Part shown: positions 1-6,711 of the stretch, in pieces | Position numbering within the stretch: position 1 is the stretch's first letter | Layout of the letters: every line of letters begins with the position of its first letter | Origin: Xanthobacteraceae bacterium | Lineage (GTDB): Bacteria; Pseudomonadota; Alphaproteobacteria; Rhizobiales; Xanthobacteraceae | DNA: 9,495 nucleotides | Assembly (NCBI GenBank): GCA_030043335.1 | Contig: JASHXX010000275.1 | Location: forward strand, 1-9,495 | Direction: 5' to 3' | The notes under the pieces: generated by a model | Databases searched by the model: none | What the model was told of the DNA's origin: nothing | The model's input: only the letters and a program-made list of their open reading frames with translations | Made by a program: the position numbers and the translations under genes

Positions 1-374
1 CCGTAGACATTCCATCCAACAATCGCTGCGCCGAGAATCGCGATCAGTACCCACCAACGCACTCTTCGACGGTATTCGAATCCAAACGTATCTAGCATTA
101 CATTGGCACCTGACAGAACTAGGAGCAGGGAACTGCCGACTATGGCAACCGCAACAAGTCCAAAAGTCAGGATGTCGGTATACTCCACGAACCACATTAG
201 GTGCCAATCGAAGACGCTGAGGTAGGAGAAAAGAAATAAGGTGGCTAATGCAACGCCAATGACCGCAACGCTTCCCGATACGAGAACGAAGTTTTCCTTT
301 ATCGCCCGAAAGAACCCTTGCGCCGTGTGGACCTTCGGAGGTGGCGGCTGTGCATTGCCCGACGTGTCAGACAT
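1..374 (-). CDS. Small multi-pass membrane protein, unrecognised, C-terminal part outside the window
   Basis: Reading leftward from the ATG at 374 gives 124 uninterrupted codons to the window edge, so the gene is partial. The start is supported by GAGGG about 4 bases upstream. The N-terminus (residues 1-25) is hydrophilic and proline-rich, with four consecutive prolines near residues 10-13, so it is probably cytoplasmic. Three hydrophobic stretches follow at about residues 29-53, 67-88 and 106-122, and a basic cluster (YRRRVRWW) comes just before the third. I recognise no family or catalytic motif. Base composition (about 50% GC over 1-300) is clearly lower than in the catabolic genes to the right, and a probable terminator separates it from them. 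It is probably unrelated to the sugar-acid pathway. The coding call rests on the long open frame, the ribosome site and the regular hydrophobic segments. Confidence 0.72.
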   Translation of the reverse strand, partial: MSDTSGNAQPPPPKVHTAQGFFRAIKENFVLVSGSVAVIGVALATLFLFSYLSVFDWHLMWFVEYTDILTFGLVAVAIVGSSLLLVLSGANVMLDTFGFEYRRRVRWWVLIAILGAAIVGWNVY

Positions 375-385
375 CGCGCCCTCAC

Positions 386-438
386 GCTAGAAGATGTGGC
401 CTAGAAGCGGCGTGATAACGTCAAAATGAAGTACTTCA
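386..438. promoter_or_regulatory. Palindrome and direct repeat upstream of the membrane protein gene
   Basis: A perfect 12-base palindrome, TGAAGTACTTCA, lies at 427-438. A 7-base direct repeat, CTAGAAG, occurs at 387-393 and 401-407. Between them, on the minus strand, is a -35-like TTGACG (424-419); no good -10 follows at the standard spacing. The arrangement fits a controlled promoter for the leftward gene starting at 374, but the binding protein is unknown and the function is inferred from symmetry and position only. Confidence 0.3.
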
Positions 439-444
439 GCATAC

Positions 445-474
445 AAAAAATCAGTCGGCCGGCAGCGGCACTGA
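445..474 (-). terminator. Probable rho-independent terminator for leftward transcription
   Basis: On the minus strand the sequence forms TCAGT-GCCG, a CTGC loop, then CGGC, a 2-base bulge (CG) and ACTGA, followed at once by six T residues (445-450). This is a 9-base-pair stem with one bulge and a T tract, as expected for intrinsic termination. It lies downstream of the leftward aldolase/dehydrogenase operon ending at 652 and upstream of the membrane protein gene, so it would insulate the two. Its stem overlaps the stop codon of the small orphan frame at 451-588. Confidence 0.55.
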
Positions 475-588
475 GCCCGTGACCGCTACTGTCCTTCCTA
501 CGGTCTCAATCTTAATATGCCCGTCAGCAAGCGAGTGCCAGAGGTTCGGGCGCGCGAGGCCAGCCGCCAACGCCTCCGCAACTGTCAT
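451..588 (-). pseudogene. Orphan small reading frame, possible C-terminal remnant of a lost gene
   Basis: From an ATG at 588 this frame encodes 45 residues and stops with TGA at 451. The protein-like character starts upstream of that ATG: the same frame is open back to 651 and reads SLKACLSWPLYKDG directly before MTVAEALAAG. There is no good ribosome site before the ATG. That looks like the tail of a larger protein whose start has been lost, and the frame upstream is closed by the stop codon of the hydroxyacid dehydrogenase. The fragment has no motif I can name. The terminator stem overlaps its final codons. Alternatives are a genuine 45-residue protein or chance coding-like sequence. Confidence 0.3.
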
Positions 589-651
589 CCCGTCTTTGTA
601 GAGCGGCCAACTGAGGCACGCTTTTAACGAAGCCGATTTTGACGCGCGCGC

Positions 652-1701
652 TTAGCGTCCGAAGCGGGCGCGGAAATCAGCGATGCGGCGTTGCCAGCGC
701 TCGGTATCGAGCACGGCCCGGTTGACGACAGGGTAAGGCGTCCGCCCGTGCTGGACGTCCAGCACCGCCTTCACGTCGGCGGCACCGTTGCCGGCGAAAA
801 GCTGGTCGGTCCAGCACAACGCATGCGGCGCCAGGATGACGTTGTCCAACTTCAGGATCGGATCGTCGGCGTCAGGCGGCTCCTGCGCGAGAACGTCGAG
901 CCCGGCGCCGGCGATGCGGCGCTCTTGAAGCGCCGCGGTTAACGCCCGCTGATCGACGATCGGCCCGCGTGCGGTGTTGATCAGGTAGGCCTCGCGTTTC
1001 ATCAGGGCGATGCGCTCGGCGTTGACGAGGTTACGAGTCTGCGGCGTCAAAGGGCAATTGATGCTGATAACGTCGCTGCGGCGGAAAACCTCATCCAGCT
1101 CGACGAGCTCGACGCCGAGTTCTGCGGCGAGCTTGGCGTCGGCGTAGGGATCATAGGCGAGGAAGCGCATGTCGAGTGGACGCGCCAGATGGAACATCTC
1201 CGCGCCGACATTGCCAACGCCCACCGAGCCAAGAACCCGGTCGACTAATCCGACGCCCATATGCTCGCTCCTGCGCGCGAAGCCGGGCGGGCCCTCGCGC
1301 GTCAGCGCGTCCTTGACCATCAACTTGCATGTCAGCGCCAGCATGAGTGTGATGATCGAAACGGCCACCGGCCGGCGCACGCCGTCCGGCGTAATGACAA
1401 GGGCAATGCCGGCTCTCGTGCAGGCCTCCACGTCCACGGTGTCGTATCCGACGCCGAACCGCGCCACCAGGGCGAGCCGGCCATTGGGATGGATGCTATC
1501 CTGGGTGAAGCGATGGAGGAGCAGGATGAGCGCGTCGAAGTCGGCAAGCTGGTCCGCCCGCACCGGATCCGAGGACTGAAGAAAGGAAATCTCGACGCCG
1601 GGAGCTTGACGCAGCGGCTCGAGATCGAAGTCGGGGAAGACCGCAGAGCCGTCGGTTTTGATGAAATCACCCGACAGGGCCACGCGAAAATCGCCGCTCA
1701 T
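652..1701 (-). CDS. NAD-dependent D-2-hydroxyacid dehydrogenase (hydroxypyruvate/glyoxylate reductase-like)
   Basis: This 349-residue protein has the two-domain layout of the D-2-hydroxyacid dehydrogenase family: substrate-binding parts at both ends around a Rossmann domain at about 110-300. The dinucleotide loop GVGNVG is at 161-166, and Asp184 in YDPY is the acidic residue that usually favours NAD over NADP. The catalytic set is present: Arg245 in NTARG, Glu274 in QEPP and His293 in APHALCW. The family interconverts 2-oxo acids and D-2-hydroxy acids; the exact substrate cannot be read from sequence. Hydroxypyruvate, glyoxylate or a tetronate-related acid fits the context. The ATG lies in a 4-base ATGA overlap with the aldolase stop and is preceded by GAGGA at good spacing, so the two are translationally coupled. 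The start is secure. Confidence 0.9.
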   Translation of the reverse strand: MSGDFRVALSGDFIKTDGSAVFPDFDLEPLRQAPGVEISFLQSSDPVRADQLADFDALILLLHRFTQDSIHPNGRLALVARFGVGYDTVDVEACTRAGIALVITPDGVRRPVAVSIITLMLALTCKLMVKDALTREGPPGFARRSEHMGVGLVDRVLGSVGVGNVGAEMFHLARPLDMRFLAYDPYADAKLAAELGVELVELDEVFRRSDVISINCPLTPQTRNLVNAERIALMKREAYLINTARGPIVDQRALTAALQERRIAGAGLDVLAQEPPDADDPILKLDNVILAPHALCWTDQLFAGNGAADVKAVLDVQHGRTPYPVVNRAVLDTERWQRRIADFRARFGR

Positions 1702-2498
1702 CGCTTCCTCGTCGCCTTCTTCGGAACGCAGCCCTGGCGCAGCTTGCCGATGGCCTCAGCAAGTGCGTCGTGCAATATCCACACGTCGCCCGAATAGCAG
1801 ATGAAGTCGAAACCCTTGTCGTAGTACTCGATGCCCTGCTGCACCGTGGGCACCAGGCGTCCCAAGGATTTTCCATGCCTGGCGGCCGCGGCGGCAACGC
1901 GCCTAGTGGCGTCGGTGAACTTTTTGGAGCTGAATTCACCCGGAACGCCGAGCGCTACCGAAAGGTCGAAGTGGCCGACCCACAGGCAATCGACGCCCGG
2001 CAATGCCGCGATCGCATCGGCGTTTTTCACGCCCTCCGCCGTCTCGATCTGGCAGAACAGAGTGCTGCGCCGGTTGGCCGCCGCGAATTTCTCGGCGACG
2101 GCGCCTGGCCGGTAGCGGTCATGCGAGACCTGGAGGGCGACGCCGCGGCCGCCTTCCGGCGTGTATTTCACGGAGTTCAGAATATGGCGCGCCTCGGCAA
2201 CGGAGCCGACCATCGGCAGCATCAGGCCTTCGGCGCCCATGTCCATGGCCCGGGCAATGTGGTGATATTCCTTCGACGGCGCGCGGATGATGACCGGCAG
2301 GTCGGCAGCCTCAAAATAGCGGACGGCGCTCTTGACCGTCTCGAAGCCGAAGCCCGAATGCTCAAGATCGAAGAGCACGAAGTCGCATCCGGCTGATTTG
2401 AGGATGTGGCCGATGCCGGGTGTTGCGAACTCGACGATGAAATGGCCGAACTTTGGCGACTTGCTGCCGGCAAAATCCTTAAGGCCCTGCGCTGCCAT
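1698..2498 (-). CDS. HpcH/HpaI-family class II 2-oxo acid aldolase
   Basis: The 266-residue protein matches the usual length of HpcH/HpaI aldolases, metal-dependent enzymes that make or split 4-hydroxy-2-oxo acids using pyruvate-type or hydroxypyruvate donors. The conserved active-site features are visible: FDLEH with His47 as the likely base, Arg72 in IIRAPS for the oxo-acid carboxylate, and Gln150/Glu152 in QIETAEG and Asp178 in GHFDLS, where Glu and Asp are the metal ligands. The common GPADLS motif reads GHFDLS here, a variation near the metal site. The C-terminus ends in a basic tail (KKATRKR). The ATG at 2498 is preceded by AGGGGGAAG, a strong ribosome site. It is first in a leftward pair with the D-2-hydroxyacid dehydrogenase, so an aldol product may feed that reductase. 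The true substrate is unknown. Confidence 0.9.
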   Translation of the reverse strand: MAAQGLKDFAGSKSPKFGHFIVEFATPGIGHILKSAGCDFVLFDLEHSGFGFETVKSAVRYFEAADLPVIIRAPSKEYHHIARAMDMGAEGLMLPMVGSVAEARHILNSVKYTPEGGRGVALQVSHDRYRPGAVAEKFAAANRRSTLFCQIETAEGVKNADAIAALPGVDCLWVGHFDLSVALGVPGEFSSKKFTDATRRVAAAAARHGKSLGRLVPTVQQGIEYYDKGFDFICYSGDVWILHDALAEAIGKLRQGCVPKKATRKR

Positions 2499-2823
2499 TG
2501 TGCTTCCCCCTAGCTGCCGCCTGAAATGCGGCGGTTCAGAAATTCTCGTCCGGCAATCGCTCCGACCATCGCGCCGGCACTAAGTGCAAGCCTACCGCCG
2601 GCGCACGGCCATCTGAAAGTGCCGTCGGCTCGCTGGCTCGCGGGCCAAGGCGTCGTGTGTTCGCGCGCACATGACGCGTGCGCCGCGAGCCGCCGCGCAC
2701 GAGGCCGGCGATCGCGTGGAACGCGGGATGCACGCAAGGCACTTCAAGCGAGGGCCGCCGATTGGCTAACCGCCGGATTGTGGTCTAGGATCCCGCTTAG
2801 TGTCGAGTCCTCCGGCGGAGCGA
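2499..2823. other. Divergent spacer between the aldolase and denD genes
   Basis: These 325 bases hold no reading frame I would call a gene; open frames on both strands give arginine-rich, low-complexity products typical of GC-rich noncoding DNA. The spacer must carry the promoters for both flanking operons. Symmetric elements seen are GCACT-A-AGTGC at 2577-2587, further copies of GCACT/AGTGC at 2618-2622 and 2739-2743, and overlapping small inverted repeats near 2513-2540 (CCGCC/GGCGG and CTGAA/TTCAG). None is a clear match to the GntR operator at 7487-7507. Confidence 0.6.
2762..2791 (+). promoter_or_regulatory. Candidate denD promoter
   Basis: TTGGCT at 2762-2767 and TAGGAT at 2786-2791 are separated by 18 bases. 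Each matches 4 of 6 positions of the sigma-70-type consensus. They would start transcription around 2798, just upstream of the denD ribosome site (GGAG ending a few bases before the ATG at 2824). The match is modest, and GC-rich alphaproteobacterial promoters are hard to call by eye. Confidence 0.3.
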
Positions 2824-3828
2824 ATGGTACACGTATTGATCACTGGCGCCGCTGGAATGATCGGGCGCAAGCTCACGCAGCGGCTGGCGGGCGACGGGAC
2901 GCTGGCCGGCCGAGAGATCACGGCGCTTTCGCTCATCGACATCACGCAACCTGAAAAACCCGCGGGCTTCGCCGGTCGTTTGTCGCTGGCGACGCTCGAC
3001 GTTTCCGATCCGGAGGCCGTCGCCCGGTGCATCGCCACGCGACCCGACTTCGTATTTCATCTTGCGGCGGTCGTCTCCGGCGAGGCCGAAGCAGATTTCG
3101 ACAAGGGCTACCGTATCAATCTCGACGGGACCCGGCATCTGCTCGAAGCGATCCGCCGTGAGGGAGCGAAGGCGCCGTATCGGCCAAGGCTCGTCTTCGC
3201 GTCCTCGATCGCGGTCTTTGGTGCGCCCTTCCCGGAGCCGATCGGCGACGAGTTCTTCAGCACTCCGTTGACCAGCTACGGGACCCAGAAGGCGGTCTCG
3301 GAACTGCTTGTTGCCGACTATTCTCGCCGGGAGTTCCTCGACGGCATCAGCATCCGCTTGCCGACAATCTGCATCCGACCCGGCAAGCCCAACAAGGCGG
3401 CATCGGGTTTCTTCTCCAATATCCTGCGTGAGCCGCTTGCCGGCCAAGAGGCGGTGCTGCCGGTGTCGGATGACGTGCGTCACTGGCATGCGAGTCCGCG
3501 CGCCGCCGTCGGTTTTCTGCTCCACGCCGCGGCGATCGATTTGGCCTCGCTCGGCGCGCGGCGAGCGCTGACGATGCCAGGACTCGCGGCCACGGTGGCT
3601 GAGGAGATCGAAGCATTGCGACGCGTCGCCGGCGACAAGGCGGTCAAACTCATCCGCCGCGAGCCCGATGCCGTGATCGCCAAGATCGTGGCCGGGTGGC
3701 CGCGCACGTTCGACGCGCGCCGCGCGCTGGCGCTCGGATTCCGCGCCGACGCCTCGTTCGACGACATCATCCGCGCCCACCTCGAGGACGAGTTCGGCAG
3801 CCGCGTTCCGGTTCTACAGCACGGGTGA
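2824..3828 (+). CDS. denD: D-erythronate dehydrogenase, DenD-type NAD-dependent epimerase/dehydratase-fold enzyme
   Basis: This 334-residue extended short-chain dehydrogenase would oxidise D-erythronate to 2-oxo-tetronate with NAD, the first step of D-erythronate breakdown. The N-terminal Rossmann motif TGAAGMIG (residues 7-14) fits GxxGxxG; Asp39 in LIDI probably contacts NAD. Ser127/Ser128 in FASS and Tyr152-x3-Lys156 in SYGTQK form the catalytic set. The stretch RLPTICIRPGKPNKAASGFF is characteristic of the DenD group as I know it. The ATG at 2824 is chosen over an in-frame GTG at 2800 because GGAG sits 6 bases upstream and the protein then begins MVHVLITGA, as expected for a Rossmann strand. 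The otnC gene follows 48 bases downstream on the same strand, and otnK and otnI lie just beyond, which strongly supports the assignment. Confidence 0.88.
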   Translation: MVHVLITGAAGMIGRKLTQRLAGDGTLAGREITALSLIDITQPEKPAGFAGRLSLATLDVSDPEAVARCIATRPDFVFHLAAVVSGEAEADFDKGYRINLDGTRHLLEAIRREGAKAPYRPRLVFASSIAVFGAPFPEPIGDEFFSTPLTSYGTQKAVSELLVADYSRREFLDGISIRLPTICIRPGKPNKAASGFFSNILREPLAGQEAVLPVSDDVRHWHASPRAAVGFLLHAAAIDLASLGARRALTMPGLAATVAEEIEALRRVAGDKAVKLIRREPDAVIAKIVAGWPRTFDARRALALGFRADASFDDIIRAHLEDEFGSRVPVLQHG

Positions 3829-3876
3829 GCGAATTCAGCAATTCGGCCGCGAGGTTTTCTTCTTGAGGGCGCTGAC

Positions 3877-4509
3877 ATGCCTCAACTAAATGAATCAAGT
3901 CTGCGCGAAGAAATCTGCCGGCTCGGCGAATCGCTGTTCTCGCGCGGTCTCACTTTCGGCAGCGCCGGGAACATCAGCGTCCGGCTTGAGGACGGCTGGC
4001 TGATGACCCCGACCAACTTTTCGCTCGGCCGGCTCGATCCCGCGCGGCTCGCCAAGCTCGACGCCGACGGCAACCTCGTTTCCGGCGACCCGCCGACCAA
4101 GGAGAGCTTCCTGCATCGCGCCATGTACAAGGAACGCCCCCAGGCAGGCGCGGTCGTGCACCTGCACTCGACATATTCGGTCGCCGTGTCCGCGCTTGCC
4201 GACATCGACGCCGCAAATGTGCTGCCCGCGATCACCGCTTACTACGTCATGCGCGTCGGCCGGTTGCCGCTGGTTTCCTACTACCCGCCGGGCGATCTTG
4301 GTCTGGCCGACGCGGTGGCGCGGCTCGCCGGGAAGCACCATGCGGTTCTGCTCGCCAATCACGGCCCGGTGGTTGCCGGCAGCAACCTCGATGCCGCGGC
4401 CAACGCGATCGAAGAACTGGAGGAAACGGCGAAGCTCTTTCTGCTTCTGCGCGGCGCCAACGTCCGGTTGCTGACCGAAGCGCAGGTGGCCGCACTCAAG
4501 CCGGCCTGA
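3877..4509 (+). CDS. otnC: 3-oxo-tetronate 4-phosphate decarboxylase, OtnC-type class II aldolase/adducin protein
   Basis: The 210-residue protein is a class II aldolase/adducin-fold enzyme of the usual size. In the characterised pathway OtnC decarboxylates 3-oxo-tetronate 4-phosphate to dihydroxyacetone phosphate and CO2, delivering carbon to glycolysis. Family features are in order: GSAGNIS at 28-34 (phosphate binding), Glu76 in TKESFLH, His95 and His97 in VHLHS, and His162 in ANHGPV. The three histidines bind the divalent metal and Glu76 is the likely catalytic acid/base. Fuculose- and ribulose-phosphate aldolases share this fold, so the specific name rests on the neighbouring otnK, otnI and denD genes. 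GAGGG lies about 9 bases before the ATG. It is probably co-transcribed with denD. The gene converges on otnK. Confidence 0.88.
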   Translation: MPQLNESSLREEICRLGESLFSRGLTFGSAGNISVRLEDGWLMTPTNFSLGRLDPARLAKLDADGNLVSGDPPTKESFLHRAMYKERPQAGAVVHLHSTYSVAVSALADIDAANVLPAITAYYVMRVGRLPLVSYYPPGDLGLADAVARLAGKHHAVLLANHGPVVAGSNLDAAANAIEELEETAKLFLLLRGANVRLLTEAQVAALKPA

Positions 4510-4566
4510 ACCGCGAACGGCAAGAACACGGAGCAGCCGCGGCCAGCGAACGTGATGCGGTCTTGC
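4510..4566. other. Convergent junction of otnC and otnK, no clear terminator
   Basis: Only 57 bases separate the two convergent stop codons. The sole symmetry seen is GCAAGA (4520-4525) with TCTTGC (4561-4566), enclosing a GCCGCGGC palindrome. There is no T tract on either strand, so neither arrangement is a convincing intrinsic terminator. The two transcripts may end by Rho or overlap. Confidence 0.4.
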
Positions 4567-5844
4567 TTACGGCATCAGCCGCAGCGCATCCATGAAGAAG
4601 TCCGGACCGCCGAAATTTCCCGACTTGAGCGTCAGCAGCATTTCACCAGACTTGGCACCGATCGCGCGCAGAACCGGGACGCCGGGCGCGATCTCCGGGC
4701 CCACCAGAAATGCGGGGATGGCAAGACGGTCCACCACGGCGCCCGCGGTTTCGCCTCCAGCGACGATAAGTCGGCGGACGCCGCGGTCCAAGAGACCTGC
4801 CGCGATCCTCGCCATCGCCTGCTCGATGGCATGCCCGCTTTCCGAGCGGCCGTGGCGTGCCTGCACCGCGGCGACCTGATCCGGCGTGGCGCTGCTTGCC
4901 AGCAGGACTGGCCCTTGCTCGAGATGCTGGTCTGCCCATGCGAGCGCGCGCTGCACTTCCTGCGCCCCGCAGATCAATCCGTCGCTATCGAGCCTGAGCA
5001 CCGACAGCGTCCGCTCGGCACGCTCGATCTGCCCAAGCGTCGCCTGTGAGCAACTGCCGGCGAGGCAGGCGGCGCGACCGCCGACGGGCGCACCGATCGC
5101 CGCTGTCGCGGCCGCCGCTCGTATGACGCCCGACGCAAGGAGACCACGAGCCAGTCCGAGGCCGAGGCCGGAGGCGCCGATCGAGAAGCGCTGATCGAGC
5201 GCGGCGGCGCCGATGGCTTCGAGGTCGCGCTCGAACACCGCGTCCACGATGGCGGCGGCGAAGCCCTCCTTTGCGAGATCCACGAGGCGGCTGCGGATGG
5301 CGGCAGGACCGGCCGCCACCGTTTTGAGGTCGATCAGGCCGACCTTCGACCGGCTTTGCCGCGCCAGCACGCGGACCAAATTGGCGTCGCGCATCGGGTT
5401 GAGCGGGTGATCCTTGAGCGCGCTTTCATCGAGCGGCAGCGAGCCGACGAACAGATTGCCTTGGAACACGGTACGCCCGGTCTCCGGGAACGCCGGCGTC
5501 ACCACCACGATTGCGTCGCCGGCATCGGCACGCAAGACGTCAAGCACCGGACCGATGTTGCCGGCGTCCGTGGAATCAAACGTCGAACAGATTTTGTACA
5601 TGACCCGGCGCGCGCCGCGTGCCCTGAGCCACGCATCCGCCGCGCGGGCCGACGCCACCGCTTCAGCCGCCGCGATGGAGCGAATTTTCAGTGATACGAC
5701 GACGGCATCAGCATCCGGCACGGCAAAACCGTCGGCAGGAATGCCGATCGTCTGCAGGGTACGCAGTCCGCATTTGGTCAAGGTATTGGCGAGATCCGAC
5801 GCCCCGGTATAGTCGTCCGCAACGCAACCGAGCCGCACGCTCAT
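4567..5844 (-). CDS. otnK: 3-oxo-tetronate kinase, OtnK-type four-carbon acid sugar kinase
   Basis: This 425-residue protein has the two-domain structure of the four-carbon acid sugar kinase (formerly DUF1537) family. It would transfer phosphate from ATP to C4 of 3-oxo-tetronate, making the OtnC substrate. The N-terminal substrate domain starts with ADDYTGASD (9-17) and includes YKICSTFDST (83-92), TPAFPETGRTVFQG and HPLNPM. The C-terminal nucleotide domain carries VAGGETAG (361-368), GPEIAPGVP (382-390) and KSGNFGGPDFF (407-417). The ATG at 5844 is preferred to upstream in-frame codons because the conserved N-terminus starts there and it overlaps the otnI stop as ATGA. The region just before it has only a weak ribosome site, so translation probably depends on ribosomes finishing otnI. 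The sequence is intact. Confidence 0.92.
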   Translation of the reverse strand: MSVRLGCVADDYTGASDLANTLTKCGLRTLQTIGIPADGFAVPDADAVVVSLKIRSIAAAEAVASARAADAWLRARGARRVMYKICSTFDSTDAGNIGPVLDVLRADAGDAIVVVTPAFPETGRTVFQGNLFVGSLPLDESALKDHPLNPMRDANLVRVLARQSRSKVGLIDLKTVAAGPAAIRSRLVDLAKEGFAAAIVDAVFERDLEAIGAAALDQRFSIGASGLGLGLARGLLASGVIRAAAATAAIGAPVGGRAACLAGSCSQATLGQIERAERTLSVLRLDSDGLICGAQEVQRALAWADQHLEQGPVLLASSATPDQVAAVQARHGRSESGHAIEQAMARIAAGLLDRGVRRLIVAGGETAGAVVDRLAIPAFLVGPEIAPGVPVLRAIGAKSGEMLLTLKSGNFGGPDFFMDALRLMP

Positions 5845-6647
5845 GGGCGCGCTCGCGCCGCCGCGGAGAGAGGCTTGCCCCGCCAGGGCAAAAACCAATC
5901 AAGCCCCTCGACTGTCTTGCCGCGCGGCCGGTACTCGCACCCGACGAAACCGTCATATCCGAGCCGGTCGAGTTCCTCGAACAGAAAGAGATAGTTCAGC
6001 TCCTCGCCCGCCGGCTCGTTGCGAGAGGGCACACTGGCGATCTGCACGTGGCCGATGATCGGCAGCAATCGCCGCAGCGCCGTGGTCACATCTCCATGCA
6101 TGATCTGACGATGATAGATGTCGAATTGCAGCTTGAGGTTCGACAAGGCGAGTTCTGCGATCAACGTTTCAGCGAGCCTGAAATCGTTCAAATAATATCC
6201 AGGCATGTCGCGGCTATTGATCGGCTCGATCACCAGGTCGACGCCTTCGCGACCGACCCTGTCGGCCGCCCACGCGATCGCGGTGCGATAGGCCGCCGCC
6301 GATTTGGCGTCATGATTGTCGACGATTCCGGCCATCAGATGCAGCCGTCTGGTCCCGGTGGCGTGGACGAACGGCAAAGCCATGTCGACGCTGCGCTGAA
6401 CATCACCGAGGCGACCGGGAAGCGCGGCGAAGCCTCGCTCCCCCGCCGACCAATCGCCCGGCGGCAGGTTGAACAGCGCCTGCGTCAAGCGATTGCGCGA
6501 AAGGCATCGGCCAATCGCGTCGGGAGAGTGCTCGTAGGGGAACAGAAACTCGACCGCACCGAAGCCGGCATCGGCCGCGGCATCGAAGCGATCCAGAAAC
6601 GGCCACTCGTTGAACATCATCGTCAGGTTTGCGGCGAAGCGCGGCAT
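5841..6647 (-). CDS. otnI: 2-oxo-tetronate isomerase, OtnI-type hydroxypyruvate isomerase-family enzyme
   Basis: The 268-residue protein is an AP-endonuclease-type TIM barrel of the hydroxypyruvate isomerase family, close to the family's usual 258-265 residues. In this pathway OtnI converts 2-oxo-tetronate to 3-oxo-tetronate. Metal and catalytic residues are visible: Glu141 in IEPINSRD, Asp176 in QFDIYH, Gln202 in HVQIA and Glu238 in GCEYRP; Glu141 and Glu238 are the expected proton-transfer pair. Other signature stretches are FAANLTMMFNE (4-14), NLPPGDW and RGFAALPGR. The ATG at 6647 is chosen because the conserved N-terminus begins there and GGGAG lies about 7 bases upstream; the frame extends further upstream but that part is not protein-like. 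It sits 64 bases after the regulator gene and overlaps otnK by 4 bases. Plain hydroxypyruvate isomerase is the main alternative. Confidence 0.9.
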   Translation of the reverse strand: MPRFAANLTMMFNEWPFLDRFDAAADAGFGAVEFLFPYEHSPDAIGRCLSRNRLTQALFNLPPGDWSAGERGFAALPGRLGDVQRSVDMALPFVHATGTRRLHLMAGIVDNHDAKSAAAYRTAIAWAADRVGREGVDLVIEPINSRDMPGYYLNDFRLAETLIAELALSNLKLQFDIYHRQIMHGDVTTALRRLLPIIGHVQIASVPSRNEPAGEELNYLFLFEELDRLGYDGFVGCEYRPRGKTVEGLDWFLPWRGKPLSAAARARP

Positions 6648-6711
6648 TCGCTGCTCCCGTCCAGTCTCGGTCAGTCGCCGGTAAGCGCCGACGGCACGCG
6701 TGCGTCCATCG

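Noticed and set aside
177..183. GGTATAC, resembling the GntR operator half-site
   Set aside because: It lies inside the coding sequence of the membrane protein and lacks the matching outer bases; probably chance.
2800..2823. Upstream GTG start for denD
   Set aside because: It would add eight residues before the Rossmann strand, while the ATG at 2824 has a well-spaced GGAG and the expected N-terminus.
2526..2954. 142-residue plus-strand frame in the divergent spacer running into denD
   Set aside because: Low-complexity Arg/Ala-rich product overlapping the secure denD start; treated as noncoding.
2797..3780. 327-residue open frame opposite denD
   Set aside because: Arg/Asp/Gly-rich antisense product without motifs; denD on the other strand has a complete catalytic set.
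4520..4566. Inverted repeat GCAAGA/TCTTGC as a bidirectional terminator
   Set aside because: Six-base arms separated by 35 bases and no T tract on either strand.
5845..5898. Longer otnK start at 5898
   Set aside because: The extra 18 residues lie inside otnI and are not like the family; the ATGA overlap start gives the conserved N-terminus.
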